This document shows, one piece after another, positions 33,526-42,522 of a stretch of 64,000 nt of DNA (within the stretch, counting starts at the first letter, position 1; every line of letters begins with the position of its first letter). The stretch lies in assembly GCF_016743775.1 (NCBI RefSeq), contig NZ_JAEQMY010000014.1, positions 62,001-126,000 on the forward strand, given 5' to 3'. This stretch comes from Microvirga aerilata. Lineage in GTDB: Bacteria; Pseudomonadota; Alphaproteobacteria; Rhizobiales; Beijerinckiaceae. The notes under the pieces were generated by a model, which was given only the letters and a program-made list of their open reading frames with translations, was not told the DNA's origin and searched no databases. The position numbers and the translations under genes were made by a program.

Positions 33526-34680
33526 TCAGGCCTTATAGGCTCCGACACCTTCTCCAAGATTGGGGTTGTTCGCCTCCCGGATCTTGGCGGCCTCCTCGTC
33601 GTAGAGGAACGGCAGGAAGGCAAAGCGCCGGCCCGCCGTCACCCGCGAGACCGCATGGAGAAGCGGGCACGAGAACACGATCGCGCCGCCGGCCGGAGCC
33701 TTGTAGCCCCGTGGCCCGTATTCCGGGAAGCTCACCTCCCTGCCCTCGAACTCGCTGTTGAGGTTGATCGAGACGGCAAAGCGGCGATGGGCCGTGCCGC
33801 TCGTGGTGTTGTCCCGGTGCGCACGGAAGTGGCCGCCATCCTCCGCCGCGTAGCAGGAGACGATGTAGCGCTCCATGCGCGAAGGCTTGAAGAAATGCAC
33901 CCGCTCGATCTCGGGATTGATGCGGCGGATGATGCGGTGCTGCACCTGCCGGATCAGGTTCGGGTCCGTGATCGTGTAATCCTTGCGCCGCTTATGGTTC
34001 GGATCGTGCGCCGCAACGGTCTTGCCGTTGACCTCCCGCATGAAGCCCGATTCCTCTCCGCCATGCTGCTCGTAGAGGCCGATGAGGTGCCGGCGGAATT
34101 CGGGCTCGAACACATCGGGGATCACCAGAACGGGAGCCGGAATCTCGAAGCCCGCAAAGTGGCTGACCGGCGGCAGAGCCCGCAGATAGGCCATGACCTC
34201 CTCACGATCGCCGCCATCGTCCCTGAACGGGAAGACGGCCCGCACGCGCAGGGTGGGATTGAGCACCATCCAGAAGCGCCGGATGGGAACCGATCCCTGG
34301 CCGGGCGAGATGTTGCGAGGCAGCGCGCCATAAAGGCGCCCCACGCTTCCGTCGAAATCCCAGAAATGGCGGATGCCGGGGATGATCTCCCTGGCGCGCA
34401 TCTCCGACCTGTCTGAAGGATCGACGCTTACGCCGAACAGCGCGATCTTGTCGTCGTCGAACAGGGAACGGTGCTGCTCCTGGAACGACGCAAGGGTCGC
34501 GCGCCCAACCTCATCCGAGCCCATTCCGTAGAAGCACAGCACCACATAGCGGCCCGCCACCGTGTCGAAGCTGAACTGCGGGTTGCTGGTTGAAGCCTGC
34601 TTGAACCAGGGAACCGGATCGCCAACCTGAAGAACACGGTAGGCAGGTTGCATGGATGCAGGGGCAGCAGCGTCTGTCAT
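33526..34680 (-). CDS. Thioredoxin-fold / 2-oxoglutarate-Fe(II) oxygenase fusion
   Basis: The 384-residue protein fuses two domains. Residues about 15-165 look like a peroxiredoxin (AhpC/TSA fold: LQVGDPVPWF, then VVLCFYGMGSDEVGRATLASFQ), but the peroxidatic Cys expected after the GMGSD loop is absent. Residues about 175-365 are a prolyl-4-hydroxylase-like oxygenase with HFRAHRDN (HxD metal ligands), a distal His in PLLHAVSRV, and Arg in GRRFAF to bind 2-oxoglutarate. It probably hydroxylates a protein or small molecule, with a degenerate redox domain used for binding. Monocistronic by spacing. Confidence 0.8.
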   Translation of the reverse strand: MTDAAAPASMQPAYRVLQVGDPVPWFKQASTSNPQFSFDTVAGRYVVLCFYGMGSDEVGRATLASFQEQHRSLFDDDKIALFGVSVDPSDRSEMRAREIIPGIRHFWDFDGSVGRLYGALPRNISPGQGSVPIRRFWMVLNPTLRVRAVFPFRDDGGDREEVMAYLRALPPVSHFAGFEIPAPVLVIPDVFEPEFRRHLIGLYEQHGGEESGFMREVNGKTVAAHDPNHKRRKDYTITDPNLIRQVQHRIIRRINPEIERVHFFKPSRMERYIVSCYAAEDGGHFRAHRDNTTSGTAHRRFAVSINLNSEFEGREVSFPEYGPRGYKAPAGGAIVFSCPLLHAVSRVTAGRRFAFLPFLYDEEAAKIREANNPNLGEGVGAYKA

Positions 34681-34750
34681 GGGAGCGGGTCCGAAACACG
34701 TTCATGTTATGTAACGTTGTTCGTTATCATGTGACTGCCGCAGCGACAAG

Positions 34751-35653
34751 CTAACGTTGCGCCAGCAGCAACAGGCCCACTCCGGCCAGGATCAGGAGCA
34801 TTCCAGCAAGCTCGCGCCGGCTCGTCGCCTGCGCCAGGAACCGATGGGAGACCGCCTGCGCCATCAGCACCTCCACGAGCGCGAGGGTGCGCACATTGGC
34901 GGCCGTCGTGAGGGCAAAGCCGATGAACCAGAACTGGGACGCGAGGGCTCCAAGAAAGCCTGCCCCGAGAGACGGACGCCAGGCCGCAAGGCTTGCCATC
35001 AAGGCTCTCCGGTCGAACGCGCCAAGCCAGACGAGCAGGATTGCGGTCTGCAGGCCCAGCCCCCAGACCAGGGTGGTGGAGGCCCGGATCAGGGGCGAGC
35101 CCTCCTCGAGCGACAGGATCGCGCCGCGAAACCCGATCGCCGCCAGGGCGAAGAAAGCGCCGGACAGGAGGCCGAAAACGACGGGCCGGATCCCCGAGGC
35201 TGCCAGGCTCGTGCCGGGCTTCACCGACATGAGCAGCACGCCCGAGGTGGCAACCGCGATGGCCAATCCCATGGCGGGCGTCAGGGGATCGCCCAGAAGC
35301 GCCAGCCCGAACAGGGCCACCTGCACCGGTTCGGTCTTGGTATAGGCTGTGACCACCGAAAAGGCGCGCTCCCGCATGGCTGAGAGCATGAGGGCCGTGG
35401 CGAGGATCTGCGTGACGGCGCCGATCAGAACATAGACGAGGAACGTTGCATTAGGCCCAGGGATTGCTTCCTGGGTGACAAGGCTCATGCCGGCCAAAGC
35501 CAGGAGCGCGAAAGGAAAGCCGTACAGGAACCGCACCTGGGTTGCCCCCACGGTCCCGATGGTTTCCGTCAGCCGGCGCTGGGTAGCATTGCGGGCGGTC
35601 TGAGCCGCTGCGGCCGCCAGAGTGACTGGAATCCAGAGGAGAGATGCACCCAT
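34751..35653 (-). CDS. EamA-family drug/metabolite transporter
   Basis: A 300-residue protein with about ten hydrophobic segments in two EamA repeats (FLYGFPFALLALAGMSLV and GLLSGAFFALAAIGFRGAIL). Such permeases export metabolites or amino acids, substrate unknown. The two halves align as internal duplicates of the fold. No partner gene; the oxygenase gene is 70 bp downstream on the same strand and may be cotranscribed. Confidence 0.85.
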   Translation of the reverse strand: MGASLLWIPVTLAAAAAQTARNATQRRLTETIGTVGATQVRFLYGFPFALLALAGMSLVTQEAIPGPNATFLVYVLIGAVTQILATALMLSAMRERAFSVVTAYTKTEPVQVALFGLALLGDPLTPAMGLAIAVATSGVLLMSVKPGTSLAASGIRPVVFGLLSGAFFALAAIGFRGAILSLEEGSPLIRASTTLVWGLGLQTAILLVWLGAFDRRALMASLAAWRPSLGAGFLGALASQFWFIGFALTTAANVRTLALVEVLMAQAVSHRFLAQATSRRELAGMLLILAGVGLLLLAQR

Positions 35654-35844
35654 GACCGATCTTTAATCCGCGCGGCTCTTGCCACTCTATTGCCACGGAT
35701 TTCCTTAAGAAGGGTGGCTTCGATAAGCAATAAGTTGCCGAACCTAGCCAAGGCCAAGGTTCTGGGATAACAATATGGCCCAGCTGACCGGCGGGCTTTC
35801 GAGATCCCCTCCGATCGTCGAACGAAGACAAGGAGTCGTTCCGT

Positions 35845-37236
35845 ATGAACGTTAGCCGAGCCCTCCGCGTGACAGCCTTTGCCCTTGCCGCCTTGACGAG
35901 CGGTTCGGCTTGGGCCGCTGGCGGTCCTGCTCTTGTGGTCGAACTCGAGTCCGGCCGTGTCCTGCACGCGGAGCGGGCGACCGACCCCTGGTTCCCGGCT
36001 TCCATCACCAAGCTGTTGACCGCTTACGTGGCGCTCGACAAGGTGCGCTCCGGCCAGATGTCCATGGACACGCTGCTCATCGTGTCCGAGTCCGCGACCG
36101 CCCTGCCCCCGTCCAAGATGGGCTTCAAGCCCGGCACGGAGATCCGGCTCGACAATGCTCTCAAGATGATGCTGGTCAAATCGGCCAACGACATGGCAGC
36201 GGTCATTGCGGAGAACATCGGCGGCTCGATCGATGGCTTCTCGGAGCTGATGAACGCCCATGCCCAGCGCCTCGGCATGGTCAGCAGCCGCTTTGCCAAC
36301 CCACATGGCCTGCCCGACGAGCGCAATCAGACCACGGCCCGCGACATGGCAATCCTCGCCCGCGCGCTGCTGACGGAGTTCCCGGACCACAAGGACCTGT
36401 TCGACATCGGCGCCGTCCAGCTCGGTCGCCGCATCATGCGCAACACCAACGGCCTCATCGGCCGTTACCCCGGCGCCGACGGCATGAAGACCGGCTTCAT
36501 CTGCTCGTCCGGCTTCAACGTGGTGGCCACCGCCACCCGCAACGGCCGCCATCTGATCACCGTCGTGTTCGGCGCCCAGTCGCCCAATGAGCGGACGATC
36601 AAGGCCGCCGAACTCTTCGATCGCGGCTTCAACAGCAAGGTGAACTTCACCAATCCGGAACTCGCTGCCCTGCCGGCCTCGTCCAACGTGACCCCGCCGG
36701 ACATGCGTCCCGTCATCTGCGACCGGCGCGGACCGATGCCGCAGGAAGAGGACGCCCCGGCCGTTGCCGAAACGGACAGCAACATCCCCAACCTTTTCTC
36801 CTCCGAGGTCATGGCCTTTGCGGGCGACGCCCAGAAGCCCGTGCGCACCGTTCTCGGCCCCCGCACCGCCGTCGAGCCGGAGCGGGTCTGGGTTGGCCTG
36901 AATCCTCCCTCGGAAGCGGAAATCGCAGCCGCGGCTGCGGCGGAAGCCGCAGCCGAAGAGGCGCGCCGGGCCAAGAGCAAGAAGGCCGTGGCTCCCAAGA
37001 AGGCCAATAAGCCGGCCGCCAAGCAGGCCGAGCCCAAGGAGCCCGCCGTCACCCCGGTGATCGAGAAGGAAGCCGAAAAGGCCGCGCCGAAGGGCAAGGC
37101 TCAGCCGCGGGTCAGCGTTACCGTCAAGCCGGTGACCAGCACGCCCAAACCTGCCGCAAAAGCCCCGGCCGACGCCAAGGCGAAGGCGCCTCAGAAGGCC
37201 GAAGCGGCGGGAAAGCCCAAATCCGTCGCGAACTGA
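35845..37236 (+). CDS. D-alanyl-D-alanine carboxypeptidase (low-mass penicillin-binding protein)
   Basis: A 463-residue protein with signal peptide (cut after WAA near 25) and the three penicillin-binding motifs: SITK with nucleophile Ser53, SAN (113-115) and KTG (215-217), as in the DacC/DacF family that trims peptidoglycan pentapeptides in the periplasm. The last 120 residues are Ala/Lys/Pro/Glu-rich (AAAAAEAAAEEARRAKSKK and onward), a low-complexity tail likely to sit near the cell wall. A strong terminator follows the stop. Confidence 0.88.
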   Translation: MNVSRALRVTAFALAALTSGSAWAAGGPALVVELESGRVLHAERATDPWFPASITKLLTAYVALDKVRSGQMSMDTLLIVSESATALPPSKMGFKPGTEIRLDNALKMMLVKSANDMAAVIAENIGGSIDGFSELMNAHAQRLGMVSSRFANPHGLPDERNQTTARDMAILARALLTEFPDHKDLFDIGAVQLGRRIMRNTNGLIGRYPGADGMKTGFICSSGFNVVATATRNGRHLITVVFGAQSPNERTIKAAELFDRGFNSKVNFTNPELAALPASSNVTPPDMRPVICDRRGPMPQEEDAPAVAETDSNIPNLFSSEVMAFAGDAQKPVRTVLGPRTAVEPERVWVGLNPPSEAEIAAAAAAEAAAEEARRAKSKKAVAPKKANKPAAKQAEPKEPAVTPVIEKEAEKAAPKGKAQPRVSVTVKPVTSTPKPAAKAPADAKAKAPQKAEAAGKPKSVAN

Positions 37237-37263
37237 TCCGAAGAACGGTTCGATCTCCTACAG

Positions 37264-37288
37264 CGCCCGGTCACCGACCGGGCGTTTT
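37264..37288 (+). terminator. Rho-independent terminator after the carboxypeptidase gene
   Basis: CGCCCGGT and ACCGGGCG form an 8-bp stem with a 5-base loop, followed by TTTTGCTT. It lies 28 bp past the stop. Confidence 0.85.
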
Positions 37289-37357
37289 GCTTGCTCCCTT
37301 GCATTCGCAGGCGATCCGGGCGAACGGTGCGGCGTCCCGCAAATCACCTCTGTCGCA

Positions 37358-38263
37358 ATGACCCGCTCCTCTCCTGCCACCGGCCTGCTCTTCGCCCTCG
37401 GATCGGCAAGCCTTTACGGCTTCAACATCGTCTATGCCCGCATCGCGTCCTTCGCCGGGGCCAGCGGGTCGGCCATCGTGGTCTACCGGGTGTTCCTGAT
37501 GCTGGTGCTCGTGGGCATCGTGGCGGCCCTGGCCCGGCGCTCCCTGGCCATGGCGCGGGAGGAGCGGGGCACCCTGGTCCTCCTCGGCGTCGCCACCGCT
37601 TTCGTGGGCATCTGCTATCTCTCGTCGGTAGCCTTCATTCCCGTCACCGTGGCGGCGGTGGTGTTCTACACCTTTCCCATCCTCATCGTCCTCGCGAGCC
37701 CCTTCGTGGAGGGCACGAGGCTCACGCCGGCCCTGCTCGGCGTGGTGGCGGTGGCAACCCTCGGCGTCGCCCTCGTGGTCGGCCCGGCCTTCGGGGATCT
37801 CGACTGGCGGGGCCTGGCCCTGGCGTTCGGCGCAAGCGTTGCGACGGCGATCCAGTTCTTTGCCGCCGCGCGCTGCCGCAGGACCGGCGTGATGGCGAAG
37901 ACGTTCTGGATCCACCTTCTTGTCCTCCCGACAGCAGTGCTGATCAGCCTGGCCGCAGGACAGCTCGTGCCGCCTTCGGCCCTGGTCGTTGCGCCGTTCG
38001 CGGTCGCCATAACGGTTGGAGGCTACATTTTCGGCTTCGTGCTCCAGTTCCTGGCGCTCGGGCGGATCACGGCCGTTGCCGCGGGCATCGTCTATTGCAC
38101 CGAGCCGGTGGTGGCGGCGATCTCATCGGCCCTGATCCTGAACGAGACCCTGGCGCCCTTGCAAATCACAGGCGGTGCTCTTGTGCTGGCGGCCATCCTC
38201 GCCAACGTTCTGATGGAACAGCGCCGCCCGAAGGACGCTCCCCTGGTGCCGATTGCGGATTGA
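37358..38263 (+). CDS. EamA-family permease
   Basis: A 301-residue protein with about ten hydrophobic segments and two EamA repeats (GSASLYGFNIVYARIASF and AFGASVATAIQFFAA). Substrate unknown. Its stop lies 4 bp before the CobW start, so the two genes are cotranscribed; a metal or cofactor export role would fit but is speculative. Confidence 0.85.
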   Translation: MTRSSPATGLLFALGSASLYGFNIVYARIASFAGASGSAIVVYRVFLMLVLVGIVAALARRSLAMAREERGTLVLLGVATAFVGICYLSSVAFIPVTVAAVVFYTFPILIVLASPFVEGTRLTPALLGVVAVATLGVALVVGPAFGDLDWRGLALAFGASVATAIQFFAAARCRRTGVMAKTFWIHLLVLPTAVLISLAAGQLVPPSALVVAPFAVAITVGGYIFGFVLQFLALGRITAVAAGIVYCTEPVVAAISSALILNETLAPLQITGGALVLAAILANVLMEQRRPKDAPLVPIAD

Positions 38264-38267
38264 CGAG

Positions 38268-39410
38268 ATGACCAACAGCCCGACGACCCCACCCGCCCCC
38301 ATCCCGCTCACCATCCTCACCGGCTTTCTCGGATCGGGCAAAACCACCCTGCTCAACCGCCTCCTCCAGGACCCGGCCCTGCAGGACACGGTGGTGATCA
38401 TCAACGAGTTCGGCGAGATCGGCCTCGATCACCTGCTGGTGGAGACCATCGACGAGGGCATGGTGCTCCTCTCCGCCGGCTGCCTCTGCTGCACCGTGCG
38501 GGGCGATCTCATCGCAACCCTCGAAGACCTCCTGCGCAAGCGCGACAACGACCGCATCATGCCCTTCCGGCGCGTGGTGATCGAGACCACGGGCCTCGCC
38601 GATCCGGCCCCGATCCTTCATGCGGTGCTCTACCATCCGTATCTGTCCATGCGCTACGCCGTGGAAGGGGTGGTGACGGTGGTCGATGCGGTGAACGGCG
38701 CGGCCACCCTCGATGCGCATCGGGAGGCCGTGAAGCAGGCGGCCGTCGCCGAACGCATCGTCATCACCAAGACCGATCTCGTCGAGGACGAGGCCAGCCT
38801 CGAGGCCCTGCGCGCGAGGCTGCGCCAGCTCAATCCCGGGGCGGCGCTCCTGGACCCGGAGGCCCCCGCCGGGACGATCATTGCCGGCGGGCTCTTCGAC
38901 CTCGACGGCAAGATCGCCGACGTGGCCGAATGGCTGAAGACGGAGGCCGTCGAGGAGGCCGAGCACCGCAGCCACGCCCATCGGCACGGGCACGATCATC
39001 ACCATCATGGGCACGATCATCACCACCATGACGTGAACCGGCACGACGAGCGCATCCGCGCCTTCTGCCTCACCAGCGACCAGCCGATCCGCCAGGGCAC
39101 CCTCGACATGTTCCTCGACCTCCTGCGCTCGTCGCAAGGGGCAAAGCTCCTGCGCGTGAAGGGCCTCGTGGCCCTGGCCGAGGACCCGGAGCACCCGGTG
39201 GTCATTCACGGCGTGCAGCATGTGATCCATGTGCCGGCCGTGCTGCCACGCTGGCCCAGCGAGGACCGGCGCAGCCGCATCGTCTTCATCGTGGACGATC
39301 TGGAACGGGACACCGTGGAGAAGCTCTGGAACGCCTTTCTGGGCAAGCCTGCCGTCGATCAACCCGACGCGGCGGCGCTGGCGGATAATCCGCTGTCGTT
39401 GAGGCGGTAA
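38268..39410 (+). CDS. CobW-type (G3E) metal-chaperone GTPase
   Basis: A 380-residue protein with Walker A GFLGSGKT (19-26), the CxCC metal motif (Cys72, 74, 75) in SAGCLCCTVRGD, NEFGEIGLDH and TKTD. A His-rich stretch near 240-255 (HGHDHHHH twice) lies between the two domains and could bind zinc or cobalt. COG0523 proteins deliver metal to enzymes. Whether it serves the cobS/cobT pathway 9 kb away or zinc homeostasis is unknown. The DNA of the His stretch is a 21-bp tandem duplication. Confidence 0.9.
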   Translation: MTNSPTTPPAPIPLTILTGFLGSGKTTLLNRLLQDPALQDTVVIINEFGEIGLDHLLVETIDEGMVLLSAGCLCCTVRGDLIATLEDLLRKRDNDRIMPFRRVVIETTGLADPAPILHAVLYHPYLSMRYAVEGVVTVVDAVNGAATLDAHREAVKQAAVAERIVITKTDLVEDEASLEALRARLRQLNPGAALLDPEAPAGTIIAGGLFDLDGKIADVAEWLKTEAVEEAEHRSHAHRHGHDHHHHGHDHHHHDVNRHDERIRAFCLTSDQPIRQGTLDMFLDLLRSSQGAKLLRVKGLVALAEDPEHPVVIHGVQHVIHVPAVLPRWPSEDRRSRIVFIVDDLERDTVEKLWNAFLGKPAVDQPDAAALADNPLSLRR

Positions 39411-39450
39411 ACGCCTCTAGCTGTCCTTGCCGGGAAGAAGCAGGAACGGT

Positions 39451-39546
39451 GTCATCCCCGGCGGCCGTAGGCCGGGAAGGGGATCCGCTCCCAGACGTGG
39501 CGCTATGGATTCCCTTCCCCTCCGCTGCGCTCCGGCCGGGAATGAC
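39451..39546. repeat. Dispersed intergenic repeat, type A
   Basis: Starts GTCATCCCCGGCGGCC and ends CCGGGAATGAC, with GGGAAGGGGATCC in the left half and GGATTCCCTTCCCC in the right half. It lies between the CobW gene and the convergent ABC operon. Confidence 0.75.
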
Positions 39547-39562
39547 ACGTTGGATCCTATTT

Positions 39563-40330
39563 TTATGCCGCCATCTGCGAGCGCTGCGCCCAGCCGGTCA
39601 TGGACTGCTCCACGTAGGCCGTGGCCGCGTACATGACGACGCCGAGCACGGCGAGCACCACGAGGGCGGCCCAGACCAGGGGCACCTCGAAAGCGGCGGA
39701 CGCGCGGGTCAGCAGGTTGCCGATGCCCACATTCGAGGCGTTCTGCTCGCCTATGACGGAGCCCACATAGGCGAGCGTGATCGCCACCTTGAGGGAGCCG
39801 AAGAAATACGGCATGGCGCGGGGCACGCCCACTTTGAAGACGATGTCGCGCTTCGAGGCGCCCAGCGCCCGCAGCACATCCTCCATCTCCGGCTCGACGG
39901 TGGCGATGCCGGTCGCGACGTTCACCACGATGGGGAAGAACGAAATCAGGAAGGCCGTCAGCACCGGCGGCACCCAACCGACCCCGAACCAGAACACCAG
40001 GATCGGCACCACGGCCACCTTCGGGATCGAGTTGAAGCCCACGAGCAGAGGATAGCTGCCCGCATTGATGAGCCGCGAGGAGCCGAGCACCATGCCGAGC
40101 AGAAGGCCGAAACCGACCGCCAGACCAAACCCCGCCAGGGTCATCCAGAGCGTATGCATGGCGTGATAGGCGAGCTGGTTGCGGTATTCCCATACGGCCA
40201 GAAGGATCGTGGAAGGCGCAGGCAGGATGAAGCTCGACACCTTCAGGGCGCGGCAGACCACCTCCCACAGAATGAAGAACCCGACGGTAAAAACCCAGGG
40301 CGCGAGAGCAAGCTGATTTTTGGTTTTCAT
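39563..40330 (-). CDS. ABC transporter permease (SsuC/TauC type)
   Basis: A 255-residue inner-membrane protein with about six segments and the EAA loop: ATVEPEMEDVLRALGASKRDIVFKVGVPRAMPYFFGSLK (conserved EAA-like region for the ATPase). The ATG at 40330 (MKTKNQLALAPW) is preferred because the frame above it overlaps the ATPase stop. Third gene of a nitrate/sulfonate/taurine-type import operon. Confidence 0.9.
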   Translation of the reverse strand: MKTKNQLALAPWVFTVGFFILWEVVCRALKVSSFILPAPSTILLAVWEYRNQLAYHAMHTLWMTLAGFGLAVGFGLLLGMVLGSSRLINAGSYPLLVGFNSIPKVAVVPILVFWFGVGWVPPVLTAFLISFFPIVVNVATGIATVEPEMEDVLRALGASKRDIVFKVGVPRAMPYFFGSLKVAITLAYVGSVIGEQNASNVGIGNLLTRASAAFEVPLVWAALVVLAVLGVVMYAATAYVEQSMTGWAQRSQMAA

Positions 40331-40337
40331 GGGTGTC

Positions 40338-41129
40338 TCAAGCGGCGTTGCGCGCCTGCGCGATATGACCGCGCAATTCATGAACCAGAGCGGCGAATTC
40401 CGGCGTGTAGGTGATTTCGAGATCGCGCGGGCGGGGGAACTCCACCTCGCGCTCGGCGACGATGCGGCCGGGACGCGCGCTCATGCAGAAGATGCGGTCC
40501 GACAGGAAGGCCGCCTCGCGCAGGTCGTGCGTGACGAGAATGATCGTCACCTTCTGCGCCGCGTGAAGATCGCGCATCACGCACCACAACTCCTCGCGGG
40601 TGAAGCTGTCCAGCGCCCCGAAGGGCTCGTCGAGCATCAGGAGCTTCGGCTCGTGGATGAGCGCGCGGCACAGGGAGGCGCGCTGCTGCATGCCGCCGGA
40701 CAACTGCCAGGGAAACTTGTCGCCCTGCCCCTTCAGGCCGACCTGGGCCAGAAGTCCCTCGGCCTTGGCCACATACTCCGCCTTGTGCCGGCGCAGCCGG
40801 GAGCGATGCGGCTCCACGATCTCCAGCGGCAGCAGGATGTTGTCGAGGGTGGTGCGCCAGGGCAGCATGGTCGGGTTCTGGAAGGCCATGCCGGCCAGTT
40901 TGACGGGAGCGCCGACCTCCTTGCCGTCGACGATCACGGTTCCCTCCCGGGGAAACTGCAACCCGGTCGCAAGCTTCATGAGGGTGGACTTGCCGCAGCC
41001 CGAGGGGCCGACGATGGCGGCGAACTCGCCCTCGTTCACCTTCAGGTTCAGGTTCCTGACGGCAGGCAGGCCGTCCTCGGCCCGCGCATAGACGTGGGTG
41101 ACGTCGTGAATGTCGACGAAGGGTTTCAT
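40338..41129 (-). CDS. ABC transporter ATPase (SsuB/TauB type)
   Basis: A 263-residue protein with Walker A GPSGCGKST, ABC signature LSGGMQQRA and Walker B LMLDEPF, followed by the His switch VTHDLREA. It powers import with the adjacent permease. It is 7 bp before the permease start and follows the substrate-binding gene across a hairpin with T-tract. Confidence 0.92.
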   Translation of the reverse strand: MKPFVDIHDVTHVYARAEDGLPAVRNLNLKVNEGEFAAIVGPSGCGKSTLMKLATGLQFPREGTVIVDGKEVGAPVKLAGMAFQNPTMLPWRTTLDNILLPLEIVEPHRSRLRRHKAEYVAKAEGLLAQVGLKGQGDKFPWQLSGGMQQRASLCRALIHEPKLLMLDEPFGALDSFTREELWCVMRDLHAAQKVTIILVTHDLREAAFLSDRIFCMSARPGRIVAEREVEFPRPRDLEITYTPEFAALVHELRGHIAQARNAA

Positions 41130-41141
41130 GGGATGCCGTTC

Positions 41142-41177
41142 GAAAAAGAAAAAGCCCGGCTGCCGATGGAGCCGGGC
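41142..41177 (-). terminator. Terminator/attenuator between binding-protein and ATPase genes
   Basis: On the minus strand GCCCGGC, a 10-base loop and GCCGGGC form a 7-bp stem followed by TTTTTCTTTTTC. It lies between the binding-protein stop (41186) and the ATPase start (41129), so it would reduce membrane-component expression relative to the binding protein. Confidence 0.75.
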
Positions 41178-41185
41178 CTGTGGGA

Positions 41186-42223
41186 TCAGTTCACCTTGCG
41201 CTGGTCGGCGGCCGGGAGGAACTCCTCCGTGAACACCGCCTCCAGAGTGGGCTTCGCCTTGTAGGTGAAGGTCAGGCCGATCTGGTCGAGAGCCCGGGCA
41301 AAGCGCTCCTTGTCGATGCCGCCGAAGCCGTTCTGCTTCACCCAGGGCGTGATCATGTTCTGGTCCAGCACCATCCTGAGGCGCTCCAGCTCCACGTCCT
41401 TCTTGGCGACGTCGTTGCGCTTGATGACCGCGTCCACGGCGCTCGACGGGTCCTTCACGGTATCCTGCACGCCTTTCATGATGGCGCGCAGCAGGCCCTT
41501 CACGGCCTCCGGCTTTTCCTGCGCGAACTTCTGCGACACGATGATGGTGTTGCCGTAGAGATCGACCCCGTAATCGCTCATGAGCATCACCACGATGTCG
41601 TCGGCCGGGACGCCGCGGGACTTCAGGTTGATGTAGGACGACATGGAGAAGCCGAAGACCGCATCGACCTCGCCTTGCGCCAGCATCGGCTCACGGACCG
41701 GAAAGCCCACATTCTCGAACTTCATGCCGGCATCGTCGATCTTGTTCACGGCCTTGAAGATCGGCCATTGCGCATAAGCCCCGTCGGCGGCCGGTGCGCC
41801 GATGGTTCTCCCCTTCAGGCTCGACACCTCCTTGGTGACGCCCCGGCTCTTGCGGCCGATGATGGCAAAGGGCGGCCGGTCGTAGATCACCATCACGGCC
41901 TTGATTTCGGTGCCGGGGTTCTCGTCCCGGAAGCGCACGAGGGAGTTCACGTCGCCGAAGCCCACGTCATAGGTGCCGGACGCCACCCGGGAGATCGGCT
42001 CGCGGGAGCCTGCGGCCGGATCGATCGTAACGTCGAGCCCTTCCGCCTTGAAGTAGCCCTTGTCGAGGGCAACCGCGAAGGGGGCGGCTGGCCCTTCCCA
42101 GCGCCAGTCCAGGGAAAACCGCACCGGCGTCTGGGCCTGGGCGGCAGCGGATCCGAGAAGCACGGCAGCACCCGCCAGCATCCCCTTGATCCACCGCACC
42201 TTCGTCGAACGATCCGCAAACAT
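41186..42223 (-). CDS. ABC transporter substrate-binding protein (NMT1/THI5-like)
   Basis: A 345-residue protein with signal peptide (cut after AQA near 31) and the NMT1/THI5 fold: TPVRFSLDWRWEGPAAPFAVALDKGYFKAEGLDVTI, then GSREPISRVASGTYDVGF. Such proteins bind pyrimidine precursors, nitrate, sulfonates or related small anions in the periplasm. The ATG at 42223 has GAGGTGA upstream; the long frame to 42508 is not needed. The 299-bp gap upstream shows no riboswitch match or gene. Confidence 0.88.
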   Translation of the reverse strand: MFADRSTKVRWIKGMLAGAAVLLGSAAAQAQTPVRFSLDWRWEGPAAPFAVALDKGYFKAEGLDVTIDPAAGSREPISRVASGTYDVGFGDVNSLVRFRDENPGTEIKAVMVIYDRPPFAIIGRKSRGVTKEVSSLKGRTIGAPAADGAYAQWPIFKAVNKIDDAGMKFENVGFPVREPMLAQGEVDAVFGFSMSSYINLKSRGVPADDIVVMLMSDYGVDLYGNTIIVSQKFAQEKPEAVKGLLRAIMKGVQDTVKDPSSAVDAVIKRNDVAKKDVELERLRMVLDQNMITPWVKQNGFGGIDKERFARALDQIGLTFTYKAKPTLEAVFTEEFLPAADQRKVN

Positions 42224-42522
42224 CACCGTCACCTCTGTTTTTATGCTCCGGAGCCTCGTGGCACTCTTTCTGCCGTCTGCCCTGTTCTCGACCATGCAAG
42301 CAGATCGGTGCGGCGGGTCAAGTCTCTTGCCCGGGCATCCCTGCCATCTCAGCCGGCATTTGACGCAAAATTGAGCAGAAATTCTCAACGGGAAGACTCT
42401 TGACGGGGCTGAGAGCTCTCCCCACGTTGATTCCCATCGGCGACCGGGCCCCTCTGGCAGGACGCATAAGCGACTGCGATGTCGGAGCCGATGCTTGAAC
42501 ATAAGCAATCAAAGGTCCGGTT

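Noticed and set aside
42400-42522. TPP or manganese (yybP-ykoY) riboswitch before the TerC gene, suggested by GGGGCTGAGAG
   Set aside because: The remaining conserved blocks of either riboswitch are absent.
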